NCBI GenBank assembly: GCA_030323885.1
Contig: CM059190.1
Span: 88,387,865 to 88,451,864, forward strand
Length of the DNA stretch: 64,000 nt
Direction: 5' to 3'
DNA from: Branchipolynoe longqiensis
Taxonomy: Eukaryota > Annelida > Polychaeta > Phyllodocida > Polynoidae
Shown: positions 42,335 through 51,835 of the stretch, in pieces
Numbering within the stretch: position 1 is the stretch's first letter
How the letters are laid out: each line of letters opens with the position of its first letter
Position numbers and translations under genes: made by a program
The notes under the pieces: generated by a model
The model's database searches: none
Told to the model about the DNA's origin: nothing
Seen by the model: only the letters and a program-made list of their open reading frames with translations

Positions 42335-42925
42335 TCTTAACCGCCACTCTCCATTTAGCTTTCTGCTGTGAGAGTGATGACCAAAAGTTGGTTCTTATGT
42401 CTCTCAGCTTCAGGTTTCTCTTGATAGTATCCTTGAACTGGAGACGAGGGCGCCCTCTCTTTCTCTGACCAGAAGACAATTGTGAATAGAGGATCTGCTT
42501 TGGTAGCCTGTCCATTGATATCCTTATCATGTGTCCAGTCCACCGGTGGTCCTTTTCATGTGTCCAGTCCACCGGTGGCCCTGTCCGATCGAGTATTTCC
42601 CTGTTTGTCACTTTGTCCTTCCAGGTTATCCTGAAGATCGAATGCAGATGTTGCATCATGAAGGCCTGCAGCGTTTTCACCTGTCATCTGTACACTGTCC
42701 AGGCCTCGGCTCCATATAGTAGGGTGGATAGCATGATTGTGCAGTAGATCTTCCCTTTCACCCATGTGGACACATGGTGTTTGTGCCAGAGTCTCTGGCA
42801 TCTTTTGGTTGACTAGCCATCCTCCTCTGTATCTCAGCATCAATGTGGCCATCACTTGAGATAGTGCTCCCGAGGTAGGTGAATTCTGAGACTGAGTTCA
42901 GGTTTTTTCCAACAAGCTAATTATC
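42335..42925 (-). mobile_element. LINE ORF2 C-terminal fragment
   Basis: Minus-strand reading gives NLNSVSEFTYLGSTISSDGH and IDAEIQRR, then (after frame changes) MKTLQAFMMQHLHSIFRITW, KDKVTNREILDRT and WTGHMIRISMDRLPKQILYS, then RGRPRLQFKDTIKRNLK. FxYLGSxIxxDG, (W)xGHxxRxxxxRLPKQxLY and GRPxxRxKD are the usual C-terminal blocks of a widespread non-LTR polymerase family. There is a 26-base internal duplication near 42530-42560. The rest of the element is missing. Confidence 0.8.
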
Positions 42926-43030
42926 CTCCTCTCGGTTACCGGTGGAATTAAGACCATAGAACGAGATTGGTAATATCTGACATCTAGGATATATCATATA
43001 AGTTACATGTATACTTAACTGTTGACTTAC

Positions 43031-43066
43031 CAGTACAATTGACTCCATGACCTGTGTAACCAGGAG
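43031..43066 (-). pseudogene. EGF exon (type A-like) broken by an LTR element
   Basis: On the minus strand only the last 36 bases of an EGF exon remain, ending PGYTGHGVNCT with the donor GTAAGT intact. This aligns with the [10 protein letters not shown] end of the type-A exons. At 43066/43067 the exon sequence stops where the LTR TGAAATATTCCGATATTCGG begins. The divergent intron on the donor side (43.0 kb) shows this exon is older than the 2.1-kb tandem units. Confidence 0.8.
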
Positions 43067-43424
43067 TGAAATATTCCGATATTCGGCAAGGGGGGAATGC
43101 AAATGTTCTATTACTGATCGGTGTACGTGACCAGGTGGATATATATATATATATATATATGGGTTGGTGGTGGCTGAGTGGGCTATAAATAGACATAGAG
43201 GTGCTGGCAGGTCTGGGTGTGATTCCACTCAGGGCCTAGCCCTTCTACTCAGGTAGGGGGTCACCACACTCGAAAGGTCAAGGTTGGTGTTGGCCAAGGG
43301 GCCATACACCTACTGGTGGTGGGCAGACCACTGGTATCCTGGATTCCTATTGGTAGGACCAGGAATGCTTGATTCCCATTAGTGGAAGGAGGTGGTATGA
43401 TACTCTACCATGAACCCATGTAAC

Positions 43425-43434
43425 TATATAAAAA
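43425..43434 (+). promoter_or_regulatory. LTR TATA box
   Basis: TATATAAAAA lies within the LTR, followed by the overlapping polyadenylation signal AATAAA and a pyrimidine-rich R/U5-like stretch, about 125 bases before the LTR end. Confidence 0.6.
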
Positions 43435-44017
43435 TAAACCAGAGGGCTGGATTCTCTCTCTTACACTTTACCAGTGTTTACTCTCTTCCTTTCTCTTTGT
43501 CTATATTATTTTCCTCATAGCCTACATACATAGCCACAGATCCGAGCATTAGATTGTACAAACTGGTGACCACGACGAGTGGGTAGTTTCTACAAACTGG
43601 TGACCACAACGATTATTACCACACAGTGTTGATTTGAAAGTAGATACTTCCTCGTACTGGTGCTTATTTGGAGTGTTGTGTAGGTAGTGTCTTTTCTTCT
43701 ATTTGGGTTGTCAAAGATTTTTCTGACAATACCACTATTTTGGAAGGTCTGCTAGACTTTATTCATGGTATGTTTGTAACATTCCGTCATTGAAGCCTCG
43801 CATCACCACTGAAATATTTGTTCATACGGGACTACTTTTGGCTTTTCTTTAACCTTATCACAGAGGGGGGGGGGGGGAGCATAGTGATATACTATGTCAT
43901 TTGTTTTACTATTTCTCCTTCATTACAGACATTTCTATACTTGGATTCAATTCTGCTAATTCTTTTCTACCACCACATATAACAGCAGATTGGAGAGTTT
44001 CCAAGGTCAGTGTACAA

Positions 44018-44607
44018 TGGGCAATTATTCATCTGAAATGGGAGCCATAGAAGCATGGTCTAGGTTTATGGCACTTAGGTTAGATATTCTTAAAGAAGAG
44101 CAGGAGGGGCGTTTGTCAGAAATAAGGGACAGGACAGAAATACAGTAAGAAAGGGAAGAGTGCAGGGAGGCACAGGAATTGTTACAGGTAGAGCATAGCC
44201 AGAGAGAGGTACGGTGTAGATCTCTAAAGGCGTGTGGCAAGTCTGTTCCCTTGTTAGACAGGTCCGACAGAGGAGCGTTACGTAATTGGATTGATTTGAT
44301 CGAACATATAGGCACTCTTGCTGACAATTCAGACCTGGACATTATTTGTTTTGCTTTGTCCAATGCAACGGGAATACTGCATGAAGTTCTTTTCACAGCT
44401 TTTCAGCATGAAAATGCTAGGTCCTGGAGAGAAATTAAAGAAGTGATAGCATCAACTCTTTTGACAGCGGATGAACTTAGTCACTTGAAGCGGGTAGTGA
44501 TGGTTATGAAGCAAGAGGAGGGGGAAACAGTAGCTGCATACTGTCAGCGTTTTAAGACTGCGGCAGTGAAAGGCTGGAATCTCCCAAGTTCAGTTCCGTA
44601 TTTCTAG
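44018..44607 (+). pseudogene. gag (capsid) of the LTR element, truncated
   Basis: ATG at 44018 opens MGNYSSEMGAIEAWSRFMAL. An in-frame stop near 44145 interrupts a coiled-coil-like Glu/Arg-rich part. From 44179 the frame continues with RNWIDLIEHIGTLADNSDLD, ICFALSNATG and ENARSWREIKEVIASTLLTA, ending EEGETVAAYCQRFKTAAVKG. This order (helical region, then E-x-x-x-x-Y-x-x-R-F) resembles the retrotransposon Gag capsid fold. The sequence stops at 44607 before any zinc knuckle. Inactive. Confidence 0.7.
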
Positions 44608-44609
44608 GT

Positions 44610-46880
44610 CGGTCGTGCCTAAGGCGAATGTGACCGTTGCTGTAGACTTCCTGATCGCATGGAGTGTGTGTGGCATCCCTCCAGCGCCTGGCTGAATAGG
44701 GAATGGCCATGGTAGCACCACCAGTGGGGAAGATGAGGAGGGGCTGTGACAGGTGGGTTGTTGGTACCTTGTGTATCATGGTGAGGTGTGCCTTTATTGG
44801 GCAGAAGTGGGGGTTGGTGGCACGGGCTAGCCACTTCTCACATGATTTGTGATTGGCCTGCATGTTTTTTGCTATTCTGTTTACAGTGTACGGCCCCTAC
44901 CCCTCACATCAGCTCTGGTGACGTGTCTCATTGGGTCGAATGATGTGGCCGATCGTAAGGCCACTTCAGATTATCAGGATGGTGGCCACAACCAATCTTC
45001 CCTCTTATCACCGATATTGAGATGTCCGATGCTGGGGGTAGTGTATGGGACTTGGAGTGCCTGAGTGCATCGAGGGCTAATTGCACCATTTGTTATGTTG
45101 GTTCCAACATGGGTAATTGAACAAGGTGGATGCGTATCCCCATTCACTGAATGTCCGATGGAGCCACCTTTATTGAAACACGGACACTGAACCGCTGCAT
45201 TTAGCTTAGTCACATTCTGGCGGATTATTACTTAACCTTGTACAAGTAACCATGGGCGTGAACCGGCCAAATTTGCGTACTTTAATTACTCTGATGTCAG
45301 CCTGAACTTTCTTACACCCAGCATCTATGGGCCTGGTGCCATGAAGTCTAAATATTTCAGAACTAAATAACATGATGACAACTGGCAAATTATTTACCAG
45401 CGAGTATATAAGGCACGCAAAACCCATAAACTTGGCCATTTCGATTCAGCGGTGGATAGCGACTGATCATTAATTCTGCCATCCCACCCAACCCACAATA
45501 GGCAGACTAGAATGTAGGGTTAAGGATCTCGGGGCCTTGTTTCGATCATACTCCATATTGTACAAAATGTCATTGTTGCTAATAAATCCCAAATAGATAC
45601 TGTATTGATTCGTGTTTGTGTTGTTCAATTATATGATCCAGCAGGGCTCATGATGCTTCCTCGATCCGGAAGTGCAGGTCCAGGTGGGAGGCTGAGTTGG
45701 ATACAGAGGATCGGCACTGTAGGGCCGCTAGGTCCTCGAGCCAACAGCGTACTTCCATCGGGTGAGGTAGTGGCGCTTGTATGCCGCCACTGTTGAATTG
45801 TAGTTGGCTCAGGTGTGGGGGGCCAGTGTCTCCATCTGCTGCGCCTCTGTTGCTTTTGTGAGCATTTTGTAGAGCCAGTCTGTTGGGTGCAATGGGTTCA
45901 AGCTGTTGATATGCGCCTATGGATGGGCAGCTGGGGATAAGACCATTCTCAACACATACACAAATAGTATTTTGCTATACTAATATGGGCCCTGCTCAAG
46001 GCATCGGTGAGTATGTTATTAACACTACAAATATGTCTATATGTAATGCAGATATCGTGGATGGCGTCGAATATCCAGGCCGCACTTGCAATTTGTGGTA
46101 GGCAGGGGTTGCGGGCCTTGCCAGTGGCAAGGATGTGTCCCGCAGCTTGGTTGTCACAGTGAATGGTGATGTACCCACCAGTGTCATCTGGGCAGACAAG
46201 TGTATGGAGGGTTATGAGTACATTTGCCGCCTCGAGCTGATTTATGCTGTTGGAGACTTCCCTGTTGTCATCAGTGAGGTGGGCTAAGCATGCGCTGGTG
46301 TCGTCAGTGCCACCTATACCACAAATGCAGGCATCCACAACAATTTCATTATGGGGTAAGTTAGGGGGAATGAGTGGGGTTCCTTTTCAATTGTGTGTGA
46401 ACTCAGTGAACCAAGCGAGGTCCTGCCTCATGTCATCGGAAACAATGACACGTTGCTGTTCATTTCCTTTAATGCCCGTAGGAGGTGGCTAACAAACAGA
46501 CAAGCCAGGGTGATACATTTGGACTAGTGTAGTAGGTTGCCTGGTAAGGATTGTAATTGTTTCATAGTGATGCGCTTTCTCTCAGCAGTAGCCCACACAG
46601 TTTTTATTGTGGCATCAATCTTATCGGTGGGCATGGAGTCACATCGCTGGAGAGTCTATGCATATGCCCAACCATCGGACTGCAGGTGCTGGCGGCTGGC
46701 TCTTCTCAACTGCCTCAGGTAAGCCAAGATCACTGAATACTGCCACTTTTGTGTGCTCATCCTGTGGCTCCTGGAGCACCCTCTCCGCTGATGGCGGGTA
46801 TGAGGCAGCTGAGTTGGATTAAAGCTCATTGGATGAGTCATGCCGACTCCGGAGAAGGGTCCCCAGTGAGGAAAGGAGGA
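44610..46880 (-). pseudogene. DIRS-type polymerase, RNase H and recombinase remnants
   Basis: Minus-strand order from 46880 downward: AVFSDLGLPEAVEKSQPPAP and AVRWLGICI (connection), then degraded thumb. 46338-45949 holds RNase H with VDACICGIGG-type start, INQLEAANVLITLHTL, YITIHCDNQAAGHIL and NILTDALSRAH. This gives the Asp, Glu, Asp, Asp positions expected of DIRS RNase H. Further on, degraded sequence at 45.7-45.1 kb and an ANPHFCPIKAHLTM-like piece (44863-44552) resemble the recombinase. The same gap before VFSDLG as at 29.1 kb indicates that both copies descend from one internally deleted ancestor. Many frameshifts; inactive. Confidence 0.68.
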
Positions 46881-47365
46881 AAAAAGGATGACCACTGTCC
46901 CTTATTGAGCATACCCTTGCAGGATGAGTTTCCCATTCTTTAAGTACAGATATTGTGTGATTTAAAACAGAAGTCGTTGTAGATAAATTTCAAAAATATA
47001 CTTCAAACACTTTAATTTTTGCAAAAGATACATAAATGTGTATGTCTGAACAAGAAACTACTAAAACAATAATGAACGTATTCAACTGGGACCTTTCCAT
47101 TATTTTAGCATAATGGGAGCCACCATTTGCAATGGAAAAGAACAGCTCTGATTGGCTGACTCTAGAGCTGCTCTCAGCCAATCAGAGCTGTTCTTTCGAT
47201 TGCAAACGGGGGCAGGCATTTGCTCAGACGAATCCAAACGTGGCTGGTTGTCCCTCTCCTTTCAGCACTGAATATGCTTATGGCGACTCCGATGAGCTTC
47301 CTAGGGCGGTTGTTCGGCCCTTGGCGTGCTGCTGTGGGTTTCCAGGCTGTTGGCTAGTAGGCAGG
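46880..47365 (-). repeat. DIRS-derived block, copy 5
   Basis: Homologous to the blocks at 29246, 31240, 34250 and 36357 and, as in copy 1, continuous with polymerase sequence. The hairpin is at 47124-47208, with small deletions. It breaks off at about 47362 (GGCTGTTGGCTAG), where unrelated sequence begins. Confidence 0.75.
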
Positions 47366-47399
47366 ACCCGAAACAAGCAATACAACAACACTGAACCCT

Positions 47400-47900
47400 A
47401 CCTGGACATCTGAGATGTTCGTCTTCATCGGTGATGTTTGTCGAGTTCTTCAATCATCTCTGAGAATCGTCTCAGAGTATCGTCAGTTGTCACCAATCTA
47501 ATATTTCTGAATGTCCGGCCTCGTTTGGGACACCAGATAATATTAAAAACCCCTCCCCCTTCATATCACCTGTGATGCTGTGATTCAAATATCGACTATC
47601 AACTCAATAACCAATACTAAGGAAGAATGAAGACAAGTCACACAGATAAACAGTGGAGAAGTTGTGCTTTATTGGCATCAACTCCTGTCCACCTACCAGT
47701 GACCTATCAGCCACACTCCTTACCTTCTGTCCACACAGTATCTCATCACTAATTTAGCCTGTATAGAAAGCAGCGCCTACAGCCCATGGGACATGAAGGG
47801 GTGTGGACCACCCATATCAGCGTGCAGGAGATGTAGGCGGTTTACACAGCTTGTTCAAACATACACTGTAAACTCAACCAGTTATACCCCCCCTCTACTA
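47400..47900 (-). repeat. LTR fragment related to the 38-42 kb Gypsy element
   Basis: GAGAAGTTGTGCTTTATTGG and CATCAACTCCTGTCCACCTA (47655-47700) match the LTR at 41724-41765. CAGTTGTCACCAATCTAATA at 47487 resembles its primer-site/LTR junction (GTCACCATTGTAATA). It is a diverged partial copy, possibly a solo LTR with some leader. Confidence 0.65.
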
Positions 47901-48841
47901 GCGCTTCCCATACTAGTCTAACATAGTTACCTCCCTGTATGTGTTTCATTTTTCTCTTATCTTGTTCTTTACCTGTCATTCATGTACCAATGTTTTGCTT
48001 ATTTCCCTGTAATTATCTATCTATATTGTTCTAGATTTGTTTACTGTGTAATGGCAATTGTCATTAGGGCTGGAAGACCACATGATATTCAGAGGAATAA
48101 AAACACTTGAACAACAAAAAATGGCTTGAGGGATAGTACAGTACCTGCGATAACAGATAGTGCCATGGTCCAGGCGGCACTTAGCCTGAGGCATATTTTT
48201 CATTATATTTTCTCTTTGCAGTTTTGATAGCAATTTTGTGTTCTGTCATTATCCTTTGTGTACATATACCAAGATATTTCAGGAAGCCGTACAGTTATTT
48301 CAGGCACTTAGTACTTAGCGGAAGAGTGTGACCTTGTGTTAGGGCTTAATGATTTATGGTATTCTAGTCACAATCAAAGTTACAATCACAGACATTGTAT
48401 ACAATCGCCTAATCTGATGAAATCCAGATAGTGTCAAAACCAAGACACTTTTAGGTTCTACTGGAATATTAGTGTACTCATTGCTCATTTCTTTAGCTTC
48501 GCCCTTAAGCCATTAAACTCCCTCATACTTGGTAATGTCAAGTATTATTTAAATGGTATACCACATAGAACATATTTTGAATAGACAGGGTTGCTGAATA
48601 GGTAGAGCACACACTTTCTCTGAGGCAGGTTGTGTGATTCAAACCCCAGCTGAGTCAATTTGGTGACGCAATGATTTATACATATGCTTCCACCTTGCCT
48701 TTCACTTCTCAATACTAAGATAGGACAAGGATTAGTGGGATGTGGAAGACAAATTCTCCGACTTTGAAATTTCCCTTACTTAATCAACAGATGGAATAAA
48801 AGTAAAAATTATAACCAACAGATTATAAAACAACAACTTAC
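47901..48841. other. Probable intron with a tRNA-like SINE head
   Basis: No exon recognised. At 48588-48720 a plus-strand tRNA-like head (GGGTTGCTGAATAGGTAGAG, with diverged box B GTGATTCAAACCCCAG) reads into a body related to the SINEs at 10.6 kb. Confidence 0.5.
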
Positions 48842-48977
48842 TTTCAAGGAGTGGTGGAGAAAACATATCAACATGGTAAAGTGATCCCTGTGTGTAAGCA
48901 ACTTTACGTATTGCACTTGTACCAGAATCAGCATGGCTGTAAAGATTTGAAGGACCATCTCCCTCTGTGATTCCAAT
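48842..48977 (-). CDS. Candidate 5' exon of the EGF gene (possibly a NIDO-domain end)
   Basis: On the minus strand a strong acceptor (CCTATTTTTTTAACAG) and donor (GTAAGT) bound 136 bases open in phase 0, ending in phase 1. This is the phase needed to splice into the EGF exons. The translation is IGITEGDGPSNLYSHADSGT, then SAIRKVAYTQGSLYHVDMFS and PPLLE. The pattern G-I/F-x-x-GDG-x-x-N-x-x-S/L...GS-T-x-x-I resembles the C-terminal strand of NIDO (nidogen-like) domains, which precede EGF repeats in several adhesion proteins. That match is my inference and weak. Orientation, phase and location fit the same gene, but 5 kb of transposon remnants lie between. Confidence 0.5.
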
Positions 48978-50040
48978 CTGTTAAAAAAATAGGAGGCAAC
49001 ATGTAGTCCCAATAGATCCATAAAAACAGGAGAAATGTCAAATGTTGTTGGCACACTTTATCTTGGATTAAAGGCTCATATATCTTTAAACAGTATACTT
49101 TGGTAGTATAGAGTGAAAATGTTTGTCATACATATTGTTTTGAATTGGCTCTATGAAAACGGTTAGTGAACCAAGGGCACAGGTTTTGTTGTAGTTATTG
49201 ATTGATTGATTGATTGATGTTGACTTTACTTCATGTCGGCAGAGAATACCATATTCACTATAATTTCTATCATTGCCTTTATCTCATTGCCTTTGATTCA
49301 GCATGGCAATACCATGCACCCCCTGGTGATGACACTGATGCTCACACTGACACTCACCCTAGCCTCTATGCACTTGTTATAATTCTGTTATGTATCATCC
49401 ACAAGTCTACACCCATCCATCAATTTCAAAATGAGGTCTTTTAGAAAAGAAAATACCAGAGTGCTCAAAATCACCACACAAATCTGTATTACCCTATTTT
49501 CCTTCAAATGCTCCCTGGTGTAAAGGTGTGATATCACTCCCGAAATAGTTTTGCCCTCCATCCAGGAATATTATACTAGAATAAAATTGCTGAAGGATAC
49601 TCTTATACTGGTATAATGCTACCTCCCTGCAATAATAATAATAGCCCCCCCCCTCTATGATTCCCATAGGGGTATGGTGGTGGTTGCTGTGTGGGTAGAC
49701 GAGTTGATGTTACACACATGGACTGGACAGAGGACAGGAGGCTAGTATGGGAATGGAAACTCAATAAGCACACTCTCCCCCTTCAATGATTAGGGAGCAG
49801 TATTAGATGTAAGCTGCCCCATGTACCACACACAGTTCCCAGTGTGGAAGGATGTGTGGGATACCACCACCATGCGCATAACAACATGGTAAGTGAATAG
49901 AACAACTGCACACAGCTATATATACATGTTCTACTGCTACACTAGGTAGGGGGGAGACTATTACCAATAGTGTGTACCAGGCTGAGGGCAATTGTTGTAA
50001 CTGTGGAGTGATAGTTTACAGGATAAAATACCTATATATA
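48978..50040. other. Gene-free stretch with a LINE tail
   Basis: At about 49196-49270 the minus strand carries another 3' end like that at 55030-55104 ((ATCA)n preceded by a diverged CCGACATGAAGTAAAGTC-type sequence). On the minus strand at about 49500-49580, GGQNYFGSDITPLHQGAFEG is open, but I could not define splice sites. Nothing else is supported. Confidence 0.45.
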
Positions 50041-50181
50041 ACTATATGAACTAAAAACCACCCACATAGATGGGTTTATATGAACTGAAAACCACCCACA
50101 TAGATGGGTTTATATGAACTGAAAACCACCCACATAGATTGGTATATATGAACTGAAAACCACCCACATAGATGGGTATAT
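50041..50181. repeat. 34-bp minisatellite, left part
   Basis: Four units of TATATGAACTGAAAACCACC followed by CACATAGATGGGTT, with small differences. The array continues at 51139-51210 after an inserted element. Confidence 0.93.
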
Positions 50182-51138
50182 GGGTCGTTCTCAGAAGTTG
50201 TGTACCAATACCGTGACATCAGTACCACAAAATCAAAATACTGTCAAAGTCTATATATACAAGCTACCTGAAAGTGTATGTCCTTTTGCATCTGAATAAT
50301 TGAAAATAAACATATTCTGACATTTTTAAGTAGGTCAAATGATGCTCACACCCAATAAATAACAGTATAGCATGGAAACCAATCTGACTCCAAAATCAAA
50401 TATTTTCCATACAAAGCTTGACATTTTTAGGACATTTCACATGCCACTTGCTTTATAAACAGTAGTAATAATAATTTAAAACCTCATTGCTATGGTTTTG
50501 TCTTATTTGTGATGATTAAAGAGAAAAGCAGAAAAATATTAGCAAGGTAACAGTCCAAGTGGAATCAAGAATTTTACACAAATGTTTGGCTCAAATTTCA
50601 ATGTTTAGGGGCAATTTCAGGATTCATCTTTTACTATACCATAACTGGGTCCATGCATAGAGTTTGAAATGGTGAAAATAGTTCCTGTACTGTGTCAGTA
50701 CTCAGTGTTTGATGCAGAGTTTGATAGTACTTGCAAGTGGAAACGAATGTTACGATGTTAATGACTCCAGAAAAGGTCACCTATTTTTTTATTTTTTTTA
50801 AGAAATAAATGTTTTCAACTTAATGAAGACATTGTATATGACCATTTGAAGTGAAATGGGTTGTTGTTCAGAGGTTTTGATTAAGTTTGTGACACTTTAT
50901 TTTCAATGCTTTTGACAATGTCACAAATTAGTGATGTAATTTTCTATTTATTTAGCTACATCCATCCCAATAAGATACATAACACACAATATTAACATTT
51001 ACTTTTGATTTAAAATATCTCCCACATTATTGGGCTAAATGATGAAATCTAAATATTGACACTCCAATAATGGGTTCCTTTGAAATATGCATTTCAAGTA
51101 AACCACCTCAAGTGGTACACAGTTTCTGAGAATGACCC
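50182..51138. mobile_element. 957-bp non-autonomous element with 25-bp terminal inverted repeats
   Basis: The left end GGGTCGTTCTCAGAAGTTGT-GTACC and the right end (reverse complement GGGTCATTCTCAGAAACTGT-GTACC) match at 22 of 25 bases. The same minisatellite lies on both sides, so the element inserted into it. ATAT flanks both ends and may be the duplicated target, though the host repeat is TA-rich. No transposase is encoded. The superfamily is not recognised. Confidence 0.82.
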
Positions 51139-51210
51139 ATATATGAACTAAAAACCACCCACATATGAGGGTATATACATTGAAAACTGCCCATATAGAT
51201 GAGCATATAA
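51139..51210. repeat. 34-bp minisatellite, right part
   Basis: Two more, more diverged units (TATATGAACTAAAAACCACC; TATACATTGAAAACTGCCCA) continuing the array interrupted at 50181. Confidence 0.88.
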
Positions 51211-51379
51211 CCTGAAATATGATGCACATCTTTGAGTAGAACTGAAAACAACCATACTCATTTTGTATTGGAGATCATTTGAAGAGTTCAGGAACAAAAC
51301 CATGTAAACGCCAATCCAAAAAATGCAGGTAAACATTGGAATCAAACCTTCAAAAAGTTAAATTTGTTATACAGTTATA

Positions 51380-51763
51380 ATGTACAAGCACATCATGAAA
51401 CATCTAGCTAGTGAGAAAATACTATATGACAAACAGGGAGGGTTCAGAAAGGGATTCTCCACAACAAAATCTATATCGAATCTAACAAATGACATACTGA
51501 GAGGTATGAATGAAGGTGAACAGACAACTGCCACATTCATAGATTTTAGCAAGGCATTCGATACATTGAATCATGACATACTGATAAAAAAGCTAGGAAC
51601 AAGAGGTAGTGATGGCCCCAGACTGATAATAAACAGAGCCAAAAACAGATCATATGAGAGGAGTACCGAGTACATGAAGGCAAGGGAATGGAATACACTG
51701 GGAGTAGAAGAAATAAGTACAGGGACAATAGAAACATATAAAACATTAATCAAAATCTGCTAG
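51380..51763 (+). pseudogene. LINE reverse transcriptase with a large internal deletion
   Basis: The frame reads KILYDKQGGFRKGFSTTKSI, then EQTTATFIDFSKAFDTLNHD and ILIKKLG. GFR-x-G-x-S-T and F-x-DFSKAFDTLNH are RT palm blocks, including the first catalytic Asp. Straight after LG it continues in the same frame with the protein C-terminus (RSYERSTEYMKAREWNTLGV, then TGTIETYKTLIKIC and a stop). The rest of the palm with the catalytic DD is therefore deleted, although the frame stays open. An (AATAAA/AAATAA)n tail follows to about 51835. Jockey/CR1-like. Confidence 0.8.
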
Positions 51764-51835
51764 ACTAATGACAACAACAAATAAAACGAATTAACAAAAT
51801 AATTAAATAAATAAAACAAAATAAATGAATAGAAA

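Larger units (their letters stand above)
43067..44607 (+). mobile_element. LTR retrotransposon, 5' LTR and gag only
   Basis: An LTR of about 494 bp (43067-43560) starts TGAAATATTCC and ends GATTGTACA. It has a TATA box (TATATAAAAA at about 43425) and AATAAA at 43433. The leader has a primer-binding site TGGTGACCACGACGAG (43564), repeated in part at about 43599. A gag gene follows from 44018. The element ends abruptly at about 44607, where DIRS sequence starts, and pol and the 3' LTR are missing. It is in the opposite orientation to the EGF gene. Confidence 0.8.

Noticed and set aside
44974..45439. Minus-strand frames as separate host genes
   Set aside because: They lie between DIRS RNase H and recombinase remnants in the same orientation and are better explained as decayed parts of that element.
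49490..49590. Possible further exon (GGQNYFGSDITPLHQGAFEG)
   Set aside because: The reading looks protein-like, but an adjacent donor cannot be placed before the in-frame stop. The sequence could be a repeat, so it was not called.
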